Source: JAPSGB01 sp963775185 (lineage in GTDB: Bacteria > Myxococcota_A > Polyangia > Polyangiales > Polyangiaceae). From it: DNA of 64,000 nt. Position numbers and translations under genes: made by a program. Each line of letters starts with the position of its first letter. Position 1 is the first letter of the stretch. Below, one piece after another: positions 20,136-30,154 of the stretch. Location: contig CAVZIE010000032.1 in the NCBI GenBank assembly GCA_963775185.1, forward strand, positions 682,001 to 746,000. Reading direction: 5' to 3'. The notes under the pieces are model-generated. The model was not told where the DNA came from and made no database searches. It saw nothing but the letters and a program-made list of their open reading frames with translations.

Positions 20136-21576
20136 GTGCGACGCGACTGGATCCTGGCAACCGGCCTCTCGATTGGTGTCGCCGCCGTCACCGGCACGGC
20201 GACGTGGGAGTTCCACAGCCTGCTGCCCTCCGGGCGGTCGCTGCCCGGCACATCCATCGCCGGGCACGTGCAGCCCGACGGCGTCGGGCTCGGCGACTTC
20301 CTCGAGACCCGGCGCCAGCAACTGCTCGGGCGCGAGGCGTACCTGGTGCTCGGCGACGGCACGAACATCCGCGTGCACTTCGGCGATCTCGGCGTCGAGC
20401 TCGACGTCGCGGCCAGCATGAAGCGCGCCCTCGACCAGGCCCAGCGCGGCTCGCTGGGCAATCGGCTGTATCGCTCGTGGAACGCCCGCCACGGACGCAC
20501 CACGGTGCAAGCCGCGTGGAGCGTGGACACGACGCGCGCGCGCGCGACGCTGGAGCAGCTCGCACCCCGCGTGTGGCGCGAGCCGGTGGACGCGCGCCTC
20601 GATCTCGACGCCCACGAGCGCATCCACGACGTGCCGGGACGCGAGCTCGACGTCGCGGCGACGCTGGCCAACATCGAGCACGCGAGCCGCGAGGACACGG
20701 CGGTGATCGCGGTGGCGACGCGCCCGGTCGCCGCGCAGGTGACCTCGGCGATGATCGCGCGCATCGACGTGTCCAAGGTGCTCGCGAGCTACGAGAGCGA
20801 TTTCTCCCACCACAGCCCCGGCCGCGACAAGAACATCGCCGTGGCCGCGCACTATCTCGACGGCACCGTGCTCGCGCCGGGGCAGACCATGAGCTTCAAC
20901 CAGGTGGTCGGCCCGCGGCGCCTCGACCGCGGGTTTACCTGGGCGCCCGTGATCGTGGACGACGAGCTCGAGAGCGGCGTCGGCGGCGGCACGTGCCAGG
21001 TCGCGTCGACGACGTACGCGGCGGCGGTCTACGGCGGCCTCGAGATCGTGGTGCGCCGCAGCCACAGCCGCCCGAGCGGCTACGTCCCGCTCGGCCTGGA
21101 CGCGACGGTGGTCTACCCGCAGGTCGATCTGAAGGTGAAGAACCCGTACGACTCGCCGCTGATCGTCCACGCGTTCATTCCGAAGAAGCAGATCCTGCGC
21201 GTGGAGCTGCTCGGCCGCGACTCGATCGGCGAGGTCAAGTACACCTACGGCGTCGCGAAGACCCACGACTTCTACCGGCGGGTGACGACCAAGCCGTGGC
21301 TCGGCGCGAAGATCCTCAAGCGCCAGCGCGGACACAAGGGCTACGACGTGTTCAGCGTCGTCCGCTACGAGCTCGCCGACGGGACCGAGAAGACGTACAC
21401 GTACCGCAGCAAGTACTTCCCGGTGCCCGAGGTGTTCTGGGTCGGGCCGGGCTACGACCCCTTCGCGCTGCCGGACATGCCCGACGGCGCCGAGCGCGTC
21501 GAAGCTCGACGGCAAGCCGGTGGGCGGACCGGTGACGGCGGCCGTGGACGCCACCGACGACGTACAAGGCGGTTGA
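20136..21576 (+). CDS. VanW family protein (frameshift near C terminus in this record)
   Basis: About 479 residues, with an N-terminal membrane anchor or signal (ILATGLSIGVAAVTGTATW), a peptidoglycan-binding-4-like region and the VanW domain. Hallmarks are APGQTMSFNQVVGPR, GGGTCQVASTTYAAAV and RSHSRPSGYVPLGLDATV. VanW proteins occur with glycopeptide resistance and envelope loci; their biochemistry is unknown. At about 21486 one extra G shifts the frame; the corrected frame ends KLDGKPVGGPV...VQGG at TGA 21574-21576. Uncorrected, the frame runs on through the next gene and gives a false 1164-residue fusion. It is followed 32 bp later by an L,D-transpeptidase, so a shared role in the cell wall is likely. 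Confidence 0.85.
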
Positions 21577-21600
21577 TCCGTCGCGATATCGCGGTAGACA
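21573..21600 (+). promoter_or_regulatory. promoter of L,D-transpeptidase gene
   Basis: TTGATC (21573-21578), a 16-nt spacer, TAGACA (21595-21600), then GTG 21609 after 8 nt. The promoter overlaps the end of the VanW-like gene. Confidence 0.5.
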
Positions 21601-21608
21601 CGGGGCCC

Positions 21609-23444
21609 GTGACGTTCGCGCGCTTCATCCTCGCGGCCGGCGTGGGCCTCGTGCTCGCGCTGCCCGGCTGCAAGTCGAAGGCCAAGGCCGCCGGCGCGCC
21701 CGCGGCCTCCGGCTCGAGCGCGCCGGCCAGCGCGGCCGCGCCGGTCTCGAGCCTGCGCGTCGATCACGGCGAGCTCGACACCCGCGCCCCCTCCGATTCG
21801 CCGATGATCGCCGCCAAGATCGTCGCCGCCACGATCTACAAACTGCCCAACACCGACGCGCGCAAGCTCGGCTACGTGCGCCTGGGCGGCAAGGTGCGAC
21901 GCGACAAGGAGCCGGTCAAAGGCAAGGGCTGCAAGGGCGTCTTCTACCACGTGTACCCGATGGGCTTCATGTGTACGGACGAGGCGACGATCGACATGGA
22001 CGAGCCGATCGTGCGCGCCGCGAACGTGCGCCCCGACGTCTCCAAGCCGATGCCGTACAAGTACGGCTTCGTGCGCGCGACGGCGCCGCAGTACCTGCGC
22101 GTGCCGACCAAGTCCGAGCAGGAGCGCAGCGAGTTCAAGCTCGAGGAGCACATCGCCTGGTACAACGAGCACCGGGACGAGGTGCAGCGCGTCGATCTCG
22201 GCGCCGACGACGTCCCGCTCGACGCCCGCGGCATCGCGCGGCCGGGCCTCACGCATCCGGCGGGCTTCAAGCTCAGCACGCAGCTCAGCCAGAACGAGCT
22301 GTTCGGCGGCCGCACCGCCGACGACCCGATCCCGTGGTGGTTGAAAGGCGGCCGCAAGATCCCCAACGTGAGCGGCTTCGACGTGCCGGAGTACGCCGTG
22401 TTCGCCGATCGCGTGCGGCGCAAGACGGGGCTGTCGTTCGTCGGCGCGTTCGACACCAAGGACGACGGCCTCGAGCGTCGCTTCGCCGTGACCGTGGACA
22501 TGCGGCTCATCCCGACGACCAAGGTCAAGCCCGACACCGCGTCGCCGTTCCACGGCATCGAGCTGTCGCCGGCGATCCCCATGCCGTTCTGCTGGGTGAT
22601 CAAGCGCGACATGACCACGTGGAAGCTGATCCGGGGCCGGGACGAGGCCGAGCCCGCCGAGGCGATCCCGCGCCGCGCGATCGTGCCGCTGTCGGGCAAC
22701 GCGCGCATCAAGGCCGGCAAGCGCTTCTACCAGACGCTCAAGGACAAGACGCGCTGGCTCCGCGCCGACGACATCAGCATCGTCACGCGCCCCCAGACGT
22801 TCCCCGACGTCGCGGCGAAGGGCGAGAAGTGGATCGACATCTCGCTGCGCCAGCAGACGCTGGTGCTGTACGAGGGCATGAAGCCCTGGTACGCGACGCT
22901 CGTCTCCACCGGGCGCGATCGCCTCGGCGATCCGAAGACGCAGCTGGCAACGCCCCAGGGCACGTTCCGCCTGAAGAGCAAGCACATCGCCGCGGTGATG
23001 GACTCGGACGAGAACTCGGCCGTCGCCGGCGGCACGCGCACCAACACCCATCACGGCCTCACCGCCGACGACCGCGCGACCACCGAGCGGCTGCTCAAGG
23101 CCGAGAAGGACGGCGAGAAGCTCGGGGAGGACGACCAGCGCCGCCTGGCCAACATCAAGAAGGGCAGGCCGCCGGAGTACGGCGTCACGCAGCGCCGCGG
23201 GTCGCGCAACTTCGAGCTGCGGGACGTGCCGTGGATCCAGTACTTCGCTTCGGGCTACGCGCTGCACGGCGCCTACTGGCACGACGTGTTCGGCATTCCG
23301 CGCAGCCACGGATGCGTGAACCTCGCGCCGATCGACGCGCGCGTCGTGTTCTTCTGGACCGATCCGCCGGTGCCCGAAGGCTGGCACGGCGTGAACATCG
23401 GTCCCGACATGGGCGAGGGGACCACCGTCATCATCCACGAGTGA
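21609..23444 (+). CDS. L,D-transpeptidase lipoprotein (YkuD domain)
   Basis: 611 residues. GTG 21609 opens a lipoprotein signal peptide (FILAAGVGLVLALPGC, Cys21 lipidated). A Ser/Ala/Pro linker and a large region of unknown fold follow. The YkuD domain begins near WIDISLRQQTLVLYEGMKPW. The catalytic motif is HGAYWHDVFGIPRSHGCVNL with the active-site Cys in SHGC. YkuD enzymes form 3-3 peptidoglycan crosslinks or attach proteins to the wall in the periplasm. An insertion of about 70 residues (THHGLTADDRATTERLLKAE onward) breaks the domain before the catalytic motif. It is the second gene after VanW and has its own promoter. Confidence 0.9.
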   Translation: MTFARFILAAGVGLVLALPGCKSKAKAAGAPAASGSSAPASAAAPVSSLRVDHGELDTRAPSDSPMIAAKIVAATIYKLPNTDARKLGYVRLGGKVRRDKEPVKGKGCKGVFYHVYPMGFMCTDEATIDMDEPIVRAANVRPDVSKPMPYKYGFVRATAPQYLRVPTKSEQERSEFKLEEHIAWYNEHRDEVQRVDLGADDVPLDARGIARPGLTHPAGFKLSTQLSQNELFGGRTADDPIPWWLKGGRKIPNVSGFDVPEYAVFADRVRRKTGLSFVGAFDTKDDGLERRFAVTVDMRLIPTTKVKPDTASPFHGIELSPAIPMPFCWVIKRDMTTWKLIRGRDEAEPAEAIPRRAIVPLSGNARIKAGKRFYQTLKDKTRWLRADDISIVTRPQTFPDVAAKGEKWIDISLRQQTLVLYEGMKPWYATLVSTGRDRLGDPKTQLATPQGTFRLKSKHIAAVMDSDENSAVAGGTRTNTHHGLTADDRATTERLLKAEKDGEKLGEDDQRRLANIKKGRPPEYGVTQRRGSRNFELRDVPWIQYFASGYALHGAYWHDVFGIPRSHGCVNLAPIDARVVFFWTDPPVPEGWHGVNIGPDMGEGTTVIIHE

Positions 23445-23473
23445 CGGATGTCCCGCTCGGCGGCACGCGGCTT

Positions 23474-23490
23474 CGCCCGCTAGTCGGGCG
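23474..23490 (+). terminator. hairpin downstream of L,D-transpeptidase gene
   Basis: CGCCCG-ctagt-CGGGCG is a perfect 6-bp GC stem 30 nt after the stop codon. A second imperfect hairpin (GACCA...TGGTC) lies at 23502-23520. There is no U-tract, so factor-independent termination is only possible. Confidence 0.35.
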
Positions 23491-23533
23491 GGGTGGGATC
23501 GGACCAGGCAAGGCTTGGTCGATCGCTTGGGTT

Positions 23534-23552
23534 GGTCCGGCGCGGAATCCCT
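23534..23552 (+). repeat. dispersed palindromic repeat, single forward copy
   Basis: GGTCCGGCGCGGAATCC, the exact 17-bp core of the window-wide element, downstream of the L,D-transpeptidase gene. The outer arms of the second palindrome are lost. Confidence 0.75.
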
Positions 23553-23697
23553 CTCCGTGGAGCGCCGGCCTTGCCGTCGAGCCTGCCCGCGGCGCTGCCA
23601 GGGCGCGCGGGCGCGCCCCGACGAGAAGCGTATCGAGGCCGTGTCGCCGCGGCGCGCTATCGACCTCGGTGACAGACGGGGCTACCCTCGCGCGATC

Positions 23698-24852
23698 GTG
23701 AAGCCCTCGACCCCCCGGAAGCCCGGACGCGCAACCGCGATCGCGACGCTGCTCGCGACACTCGCGCTGTCGGTCGCCGCGCCCGCCGTCGGCGACGAGC
23801 CGGCGAGCGCCGACGCCGACGCGGGCGCTTCCGCGCCGGCCCAGCCCACACCCAGGAACGCCGGAGCGCTGGCGCACGACGCCATCGGCGCGATCCGCCG
23901 CGAAGCCGACAGCGCCGGGGTCCGCCTCGAGCCGAAGCCGAAGGCGGATCGCCCGGACAGCTACCGCCTGGTGATGCTGGCGGCGCCGTTCTCGCTCGCG
24001 TTCTACGGCGACGGCGGGCCGCTGTACGCGCCGCTGCCGGGATCGACCGGCTTCCACTACGGGAGCGCGGCGCTGGCGTTTCCAGACGCCTACCACGTGC
24101 ACTTCGACCGCTCCGGCAAGCTGAAGCCGGTCACGACCAGGACGCCCGCTGAGTATTTCGAGCGCCTGCTCGCGCTCGGCGACAAGGCGAGCGCGCTGTC
24201 GCTCGACCAGAGCCGGGCGGCGGAGGTCGTGCTGTATACGCTCGACAGCAACGACGACGGCGCGGTCGACGCCAGCGACCGCGGCGCCGACGGCCTGTAC
24301 ACGCTGCGGCGCGTCGCCTACGGCGCCAAGCTCGACGGCGACAAGGCGAGCGAGACGACCACGGCGCGCGACGCCGCGACCGGCGTGTTCGTGCACGCGC
24401 TTCCCGACGACAAGGCCAAGCCCTTGCCGCTGTTCGTCTACCAGCTCTCGGAGCGCTTCGCCGACTTCGATCTCGACGGCGACGGGGACAAGAACGACGA
24501 GCTCGTGTTCGGCGACGCCAACGGCGACGGGCGCCTCGACGACGCGGAGGCGAAGGCCGTGCTCGCCACCGCCACCGATCCGCGACCCGGGCTGTGCGAC
24601 CACCTCGACGCGGACCCGCGCTTCGCCGCCAAGGACGGCAAGCCGTCGCTGCTCGAGCGCCTGGCCAAGCAATACCCGAAGCTTTCCGGCGCGCAGATCC
24701 GCCAGGTGGTGCAGAACGCCGTGGTCGCGGCAAAGGTGGAGTTCAGCGTCGAGTTCGACGACGCCGCGCGCCACGCCCGGGTGCGCAAGCGCTTCCTCGC
24801 GTCGGTGGGCTTCCGCAATGCGCTCATCCGTCTGCGCGGCATGACACGCTGA
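23698..24852 (+). CDS. secreted protein with EF-hand-like calcium loops
   Basis: 384 residues, function unknown. GTG 23698 (TACCCT box 9 nt upstream) starts a signal peptide (IATLLATLALSVAAPAVG). Three Asp-rich loops look like EF-hand or dockerin calcium-binding sites: DSNDDGAVDASDRG, DLDGDGDKNDELVFGD and DANGDGRLDDAE. The intervening alpha/beta sequence matches no domain I recognise. The protein is probably periplasmic or secreted and calcium-stabilised. It lies between dispersed repeat copies and is not obviously co-transcribed with the L,D-transpeptidase gene. Confidence 0.7.
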   Translation: MKPSTPRKPGRATAIATLLATLALSVAAPAVGDEPASADADAGASAPAQPTPRNAGALAHDAIGAIRREADSAGVRLEPKPKADRPDSYRLVMLAAPFSLAFYGDGGPLYAPLPGSTGFHYGSAALAFPDAYHVHFDRSGKLKPVTTRTPAEYFERLLALGDKASALSLDQSRAAEVVLYTLDSNDDGAVDASDRGADGLYTLRRVAYGAKLDGDKASETTTARDAATGVFVHALPDDKAKPLPLFVYQLSERFADFDLDGDGDKNDELVFGDANGDGRLDDAEAKAVLATATDPRPGLCDHLDADPRFAAKDGKPSLLERLAKQYPKLSGAQIRQVVQNAVVAAKVEFSVEFDDAARHARVRKRFLASVGFRNALIRLRGMTR

Positions 24853-24961
24853 CGCGCGACGCCGTGACGCACCCGGCGAAGCGCCGGATCCGTGCCCCTC
24901 GTCACGCGACCAGGCGGGGCGGGTAGCGGCCTGCGACCGATCGCGGGGGACCCGCGCCCGC

Positions 24962-25975
24962 TCACACGGACAGGTCGAGCGCGTGGAGCCACCACGCGAC
25001 GACCTCGCGCGCGACGAACCACGGCATGCCGGCGAGCACGTGGCGCTCGCGCGCCGGGACGGTCACGGCATCGAGGTGCGCGCGCTGGAGCTCGAGCTTG
25101 ATGCGCGGCAGATGGTAGGCATGGCTCACGGCGATCACGCGGCCGATGCCCTCGCGAACGGCGATGGCGCGCGCGTCGTCGACGCTGGCCTCGGTGCTCG
25201 TGCCGGCGCCGTCGAGCCGCAGCGCGGCATCGGGGACGCCCTCGGCGAGCGCGACGCCGCGCATCGCCTCGGGCTCGCTCACGGCGCCGTCGCCAGCGCC
25301 GCCCGACAGGATCAGCGTGTGCACGAGGCCTTGGCGATACAGGGCGCAGGCGGTCCGCACGCGGTCTTCGAGCGCTTGCGACGGCCGGCCGTCGGCGTAG
25401 GCGCGCGCACCGAAGACCAACGCCGCGTCCGCGGGCCGCCGGTAGTCGCTGCGGCCGAAGCAGAGCATCTGGGCGATCGGGAAGGTGAGGGCGCACGCGA
25501 TCGCCGCGATCGCGACGCGCCGGCCCGCGCCGGTCCTCGTCGGGGCGCGGTGGTGGCGGAACGCGTCGGCGCGCGGGCAGGCGTCGGGGTGGGGGCGGGG
25601 TGCACGCCGCGCCACGCGCCACGCGACGACGGCGAGCGCGCCGGCGACGATCAGTGACAGCGGCAGCGGCGCGCCGGGATGAAAGCGTCCCGCGTGCCAC
25701 AGCGCGTAGAAGGTCGCGCTGTCGTGGAGCGCAAGCGCGCCGAGCAGGGCGAGCACGACGAGCGTGGCGCGACGGCGCCAGCGCGCGGCGGCGGGTCGGA
25801 GCGCGAACGCGACGAGCAGCGCCGCCGCGACGGCGATCACCGGCAGGCGTAGCGCGCGCGGCAGCGGGCGCACGTCGACGCACCACACCGCGAGGTCGAG
25901 CGCGGGTCGGTGGCGCGCCGCCAGCGTCGCGAGCGCGAGCACGCCGCCGAGGAACAGGGAGATCCCGCGCGCCAT
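24962..25975 (-). CDS. YdcF/SanA-like DUF218 membrane protein
   Basis: 337 residues. Four to five hydrophobic helices fill the first 170 residues. The DUF218 domain follows, with ADAALVFGARAYADGRPSQA, TLILSGGAGDGAVSEPEAM and VIAVSHAYHLPRIKLEL. This is the ElyC/SanA/YdcF pattern linked to envelope integrity or vancomycin sensitivity in enterobacteria, with an unknown reaction. The position of the domain after several helices resembles ElyC more than SanA. It lies downstream of the GH15 gene on the same strand, separated by a repeat copy. Confidence 0.82.
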   Translation of the reverse strand: MARGISLFLGGVLALATLAARHRPALDLAVWCVDVRPLPRALRLPVIAVAAALLVAFALRPAAARWRRRATLVVLALLGALALHDSATFYALWHAGRFHPGAPLPLSLIVAGALAVVAWRVARRAPRPHPDACPRADAFRHHRAPTRTGAGRRVAIAAIACALTFPIAQMLCFGRSDYRRPADAALVFGARAYADGRPSQALEDRVRTACALYRQGLVHTLILSGGAGDGAVSEPEAMRGVALAEGVPDAALRLDGAGTSTEASVDDARAIAVREGIGRVIAVSHAYHLPRIKLELQRAHLDAVTVPARERHVLAGMPWFVAREVVAWWLHALDLSV

Positions 25976-26002
25976 CCGCCGACGACAACGCCCGGCCGGA
26001 GC

Positions 26003-26027
26003 GCGGGATTCCGCGCCGGACCGGCAT
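26003..26027 (-). repeat. dispersed palindromic repeat, single reverse copy
   Basis: Both palindromes are intact: CGCGGGATTCCGCG followed directly by GCCGGACCGGC. It occupies most of the 57-bp gap between the GH15 and DUF218 genes. Confidence 0.8.
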
Positions 26028-26032
26028 CCTCC

Positions 26033-27806
26033 TCAGGGGTCGCCGACCTCGCTCGCGAGCGGGCTGATGGCGAACGCGGCGTTGATCAGCCCGACGTGGG
26101 AGTAGGTCTGCGGGAAATTGCCCCACTGCTCGCCGGTGGACGGATCCGAGATCCTCGCTGAGCAGACCGACGTGGTTGGCGTGAGCCAGCAGCTGCTCGG
26201 TCACTATCTCGGCCTCTGTGCGGAAGCCCAGCCGCGCCAGGGCCTCGGCGTACCAGAAGCCGCACACCGTGAACGTGCCGTGGGTGAGACCGATGCCGTC
26301 GTGATGCTTGTAGCGATGCAGGAGGTGGCCACCCGCGGCAAGCTGCCGGGCGATGTTGCGAACGTGGGACTCGGCGTTCGGCTGGCCGCGCCGCAGATAG
26401 CCCAGGTTGACCATCATCAGCAACGACGCGTCCGCGTTGTCGGTGTCGACGCTGTCGCCGTAGAAGCCGAGCTCCGGCCGCCAGCAGCGCTGCTCGATCA
26501 AGCCGCGGGCGCGCGACGCCAGGCCACGAGCCTGCGCCTGCAGATCGGCCTGATCCAGCCGCTCGCCGATGCGCGCCGCGACCACCGCGCCGACCCAGTG
26601 CATGAGCAGCGAGAACGTGTGCACGCGCTCGTCACCGCGGATCTCCCAGACGCCGGCGTCGGGCTGCTCGAGCGTGCCCTCGAGCCGATCGAGCAGACGC
26701 TGGACGAGCCGCTCGGTGCCGCCGGACAGGTGCTCGCCGAAGCGGATATCGAGGAAGATCGGCGCGATCGCGGCGATCATCTCGCCGTAGACGTCGTGCT
26801 GCTTCTGGCGCCAGGCGTCGTTGCCCGCGCGCACGGGCTGCTCGCCGCGGTAGCCGGCGAGGTGCTCGAGCACCGTCTCGTGCAGCTCGCGCTCGCCGCT
26901 GATGGCGTACACGGGCTGGAGATGCTCCGGCGATGCTTCCGCCAGGTTCTTGAGGAAGGCGACGAACGCTTCCATCTCGTCGAAGTGACCGATGCGGCGC
27001 ATCGCGCGTAGCGTGAAATACGAGTCGCGGAGCCAGCAGTACCTGTAGTCCCAGTTCCGACCGGAACCGGGATATTCGGGGATGCTGGTGGTGGTCGCCG
27101 CGGCGATCGCGCCGGTGTCCTCGTACTGGTGGAGCTTGAGCGCGAGCGCCGAACGCAGCACCTCCTGCTGGAAGCGTCCGGGCAACGCCGTGTGCTTGAC
27201 CCACGCCTCCCAGTAGCGCCGCGTGCGATCGAGGAAGCTCTCGCACGTCTCCTCGAGCGGCGCCTCGAGCGGCGCCCCCCAGGTCATGACGACGTAGGCG
27301 TCGCGTTCGAGCAGGAACGAGCGCGCCTCGTGGAGGTAGGTGAGGGGGACGTTGGTCGTCAGCCGCAGCTGCGCGCCGGGGATCGCCCACTGGATGTGGT
27401 TGCTCGCGAGGTACGCGCTGGGGCGGACGCGACCGTAGTCGTAGACCGGCTCGCAGCGGATGCGCACGAGCGGGTCGCCGGACAGGCGACGGATGCGCCG
27501 CACCAGCATCGTCGGCTTGTAGAAGCGCTCGTACTGACGGAAGCGCGGCGCGAAGTCCACCACCTCGAACGAGCCGGATCCGGCCGTGAACACCGTCCGC
27601 AGCACGTTCGTGTTCGGCATGTAGGCCTGCTCCGTCACGTAGTTTCCGCCGTCGGGCTCCACCGCGAAGTTGCCGCCGCGATCGGCGTCGAGCAGCGACC
27701 CGAACACGAAGCTCGAGTCCGCGCGGGGCCAGCACAACCAGACCACGCGCGCGTGATCGTCGATGAGTGCCTGATACGAGCAGTTGCCGACGAGGGCGAA
27801 TCTCAT
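26033..27806 (-). CDS. GH15 family glucoamylase/trehalase-like hydrolase (frameshifted in this record)
   Basis: About 590 residues. The N-terminal domain starts FALVGNCSYQALIDDHARVV, and the (alpha/alpha)6 barrel has NWDYRYCWLRDSYFTLRAM and GNDAWRQKQHDVYGEM, typical of GH15 glucoamylase and bacterial GH15 trehalases. The segment with the second catalytic Glu is broken: the frame ends LLSEDLGSV..., while one base less at 26146-26147 gives DPSTGEQWGNFPQTYSHVG and a natural end SPLASEVGDP. Divergence from the trehalose synthase/phosphatase gene makes trehalose a likely substrate (inference). ATG 27806 has AGGGTGG upstream. Confidence 0.85.
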
Positions 27807-27895
27807 CGTAGCCACCCTACACTACCGGTCACGCGGTTGCAGTGGTCGCGCGGCGTGTGCTAACCCGGCTGCAGGTCTGCAAGCGGAGTAGATGC

Positions 27896-30136
27896 ATGAG
27901 CAAGCCGCGGCTGATCGTGGCATCCGCCCGACTGCCCGTGACCGTGTCGCGGCGCCACGAGGGTTGGGAAGTAACCCCGAGCACCGGGGGACTCGTGACG
28001 GCGCTGTCGGCGGTAGCCGGCCGGCGCAGCTTCACGTGGCTCGGCTGGCCGGGCACCAGCGTGCCGGACGCCGATCGCGCGGAGGTCACGCGCGAGCTCG
28101 CGCGGCACGGCAGCGTGCCGGTGTACGTCGGAAAGTCCGACGCCGACGGCTTCTACCTCGGCTTCTCCAACCTGGAGCTGTGGCCGCTGCTGCACGCGCT
28201 GACGGATCGCTCGGACTTCGATCTGTCCGGCTGGCGCGCGTACGAGAAGGTGAACGAGATGTTCGCCGAAGCGATCTGCCAGCAGGCCCGTCCCGGCGAC
28301 GTCATCTGGATCCACGACTACCAGCTCGCGCTGGTGCCGGAGCTGGTGCGGCGGCGCGGCCTGGGCTGTCCAATAGGCTTCTTCCTCCACGTCCCGTTTC
28401 CGTCCGCCGAGACGTACCGCCGGCTACCCGTGCGCGAGCAGATCCTGCGCGGCATCCTCGGCGCCGATCTCGTCGGCTTCCACGTCTACGAGTACGTCAG
28501 CCACTTCCGCAACGCGTGCCTCCGGGTGCTCGGCCTGGAGTCGGAGCCGGAAGAGGTGCGCATCGGCTCGCGCCGGGTCCAGCTGGCCGCGCTGCCCATC
28601 GGTATCGACCCACAGGAGCTCGAGCAGATGGCCGCGAGCCCCGAGGCGCGCCAGGAGCTCGCGAGCCTGCAGGGCACGTACGCCGGCAAGAAGATCATCG
28701 TCGGCGTGGATCGGCTCGACTACACCAAGGGTATCCCGGAGAAGCTGCGCGCGTTCGAGGAGCTGCTGCGCGCGCACCCCCGCTGGCGGCACCGCGCCGT
28801 GTTGATCCAGATCGCGGCTCCGTCGCGTACCGACGTGGAAGAGTACCGGAAGCTCAAGCGCGAGGTGGACGAGCTGGTTGGACGCATCAACGGGCGCTTC
28901 GGCACGCCCAGCTCGATGCCCGTCATGTACGTGAACCAGAGCATGCCCCGGGCGCGGCTGGTCGGCCTGTACGAGGCGGCGGACGTGGCGTTGGTCACGC
29001 CGGTACGCGACGGCATGAATCTGGTCGCGCTCGAGTACGTGGCGGCGCGCGCGCAGCGGGCGGGAACGCTGATCCTGAGCGAGTTCGCCGGCGCCGCTCA
29101 CTGCCTGCCGGGCGCCCGGCTCGTGAACCCCTACAACCTCACGCAGGTCGCCACAGCGCTGCGCGAGGGGCTCGAGCGCAGTCAACCGGATCGCGAGACG
29201 TTCCAGCACATGCTCGACTTCGTCCAGCACAACACGTCGATGCAGTGGGCCAACAACTTCCTCGACCGGCTCGAGGCGATCGACAGCGAGCCGCTGCTGC
29301 AGTCGACGTTCCTGCGCGTCTCGGAGCCGCCGCTGGAGGCGCGCGTCCGCGATGCCGACAAGCCGCTCGTTCTGCTGGACTATGACGGAACGTTGCGCTC
29401 CTACGTCGTCGATCCTCGCGAGGCGCACCCCGACGAACGCATCCTGTCCGTGCTGTCGGCGCTGGCGGAGGTCGCGGCCGTGTACGTCATCAGCGGGCGC
29501 AGCGCCGACGTGCTGGAGGCGTGGCTCGGCGAGCTGGACATCGGCCTGGTCAGCGAGCACGGGCTCGCGATCCGCGAGCCCGGCGGCGACTGGGAGCGGC
29601 GCCTGAACGTGAGTGGTGCAGCGATCCGACGGCTGGTGGGCCCGCTGTTCGAGGACTTCATGCAGCGGACCCCGGGCAGCACCATCGAGTACAAGGAAGC
29701 CGCCGTGGCCTGGCACTACCGTGCGGCGGATCCAGAGTTTGGCGCGTTCCAGGCCAACGAGCTGTTCGCGCTGCTCTCCGATACCCTCCGGCGCCGGCCG
29801 TACAACGCGATGCGCGGCGCGCGCGTCATCGAGGTACGGCACAACAGCGTCACGAAAGGCGCGGCGCTGCTGGACCTGCTGCAACGCCACCCCGACCACG
29901 ACCTGTTGTTCTGCGCCGGGGACGACCGCACCGACGAGGACATGATGGAAGCGATCCCGCTGGCGTGGCGACCGCGCGCGATCACATGCTGGGTCGGTGC
30001 GCGCAACGCGCGTGCTGGATACTGGGTCGAGTCGAACATCGCATTGCTCGATCAACTCGCGCGCATGGCACGCGCCTGGGAGGGCCGGCGCGCTCGCACC
30101 GTGCGCGGGCGCAAGCCGCGCGGCGGCGCACGCTAG
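27896..30136 (+). CDS. bifunctional trehalose-6-phosphate synthase/phosphatase
   Basis: 746 residues joining OtsA and OtsB activities, the two steps from UDP-glucose plus glucose-6-phosphate to trehalose. The GT20 synthase covers residues 1-470 (WIHDYQLALVPELVRRR, HVPFPSAETYRRLPVREQIL, GVDRLDYTKGIPEKL, RDGMNLVALEYVAAR). The HAD phosphatase starts at VLLDYDGTLRSYV with its nucleophile Asp and ends with FCAGDDRTDEDMMEAIP. ATG 27896 follows GGAG at about 10 nt. It is divergent from the GH15 hydrolase gene, and an M50 protease gene follows 18 bp downstream. Trehalose serves as osmolyte and spore reserve in myxobacteria. Confidence 0.95.
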   Translation: MSKPRLIVASARLPVTVSRRHEGWEVTPSTGGLVTALSAVAGRRSFTWLGWPGTSVPDADRAEVTRELARHGSVPVYVGKSDADGFYLGFSNLELWPLLHALTDRSDFDLSGWRAYEKVNEMFAEAICQQARPGDVIWIHDYQLALVPELVRRRGLGCPIGFFLHVPFPSAETYRRLPVREQILRGILGADLVGFHVYEYVSHFRNACLRVLGLESEPEEVRIGSRRVQLAALPIGIDPQELEQMAASPEARQELASLQGTYAGKKIIVGVDRLDYTKGIPEKLRAFEELLRAHPRWRHRAVLIQIAAPSRTDVEEYRKLKREVDELVGRINGRFGTPSSMPVMYVNQSMPRARLVGLYEAADVALVTPVRDGMNLVALEYVAARAQRAGTLILSEFAGAAHCLPGARLVNPYNLTQVATALREGLERSQPDRETFQHMLDFVQHNTSMQWANNFLDRLEAIDSEPLLQSTFLRVSEPPLEARVRDADKPLVLLDYDGTLRSYVVDPREAHPDERILSVLSALAEVAAVYVISGRSADVLEAWLGELDIGLVSEHGLAIREPGGDWERRLNVSGAAIRRLVGPLFEDFMQRTPGSTIEYKEAAVAWHYRAADPEFGAFQANELFALLSDTLRRRPYNAMRGARVIEVRHNSVTKGAALLDLLQRHPDHDLLFCAGDDRTDEDMMEAIPLAWRPRAITCWVGARNARAGYWVESNIALLDQLARMARAWEGRRARTVRGRKPRGGAR

Positions 30137-30154
30137 GCGTGCTAGAACGACTGG

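Noticed and set aside
19950..23444. One 1164-residue VanW-L,D-transpeptidase fusion protein
   Set aside because: The link is a basic low-complexity stretch. A protein-like frame ends at 21576, and a lipoprotein signal with its own promoter starts at 21609. Two genes with a frameshift fit better.
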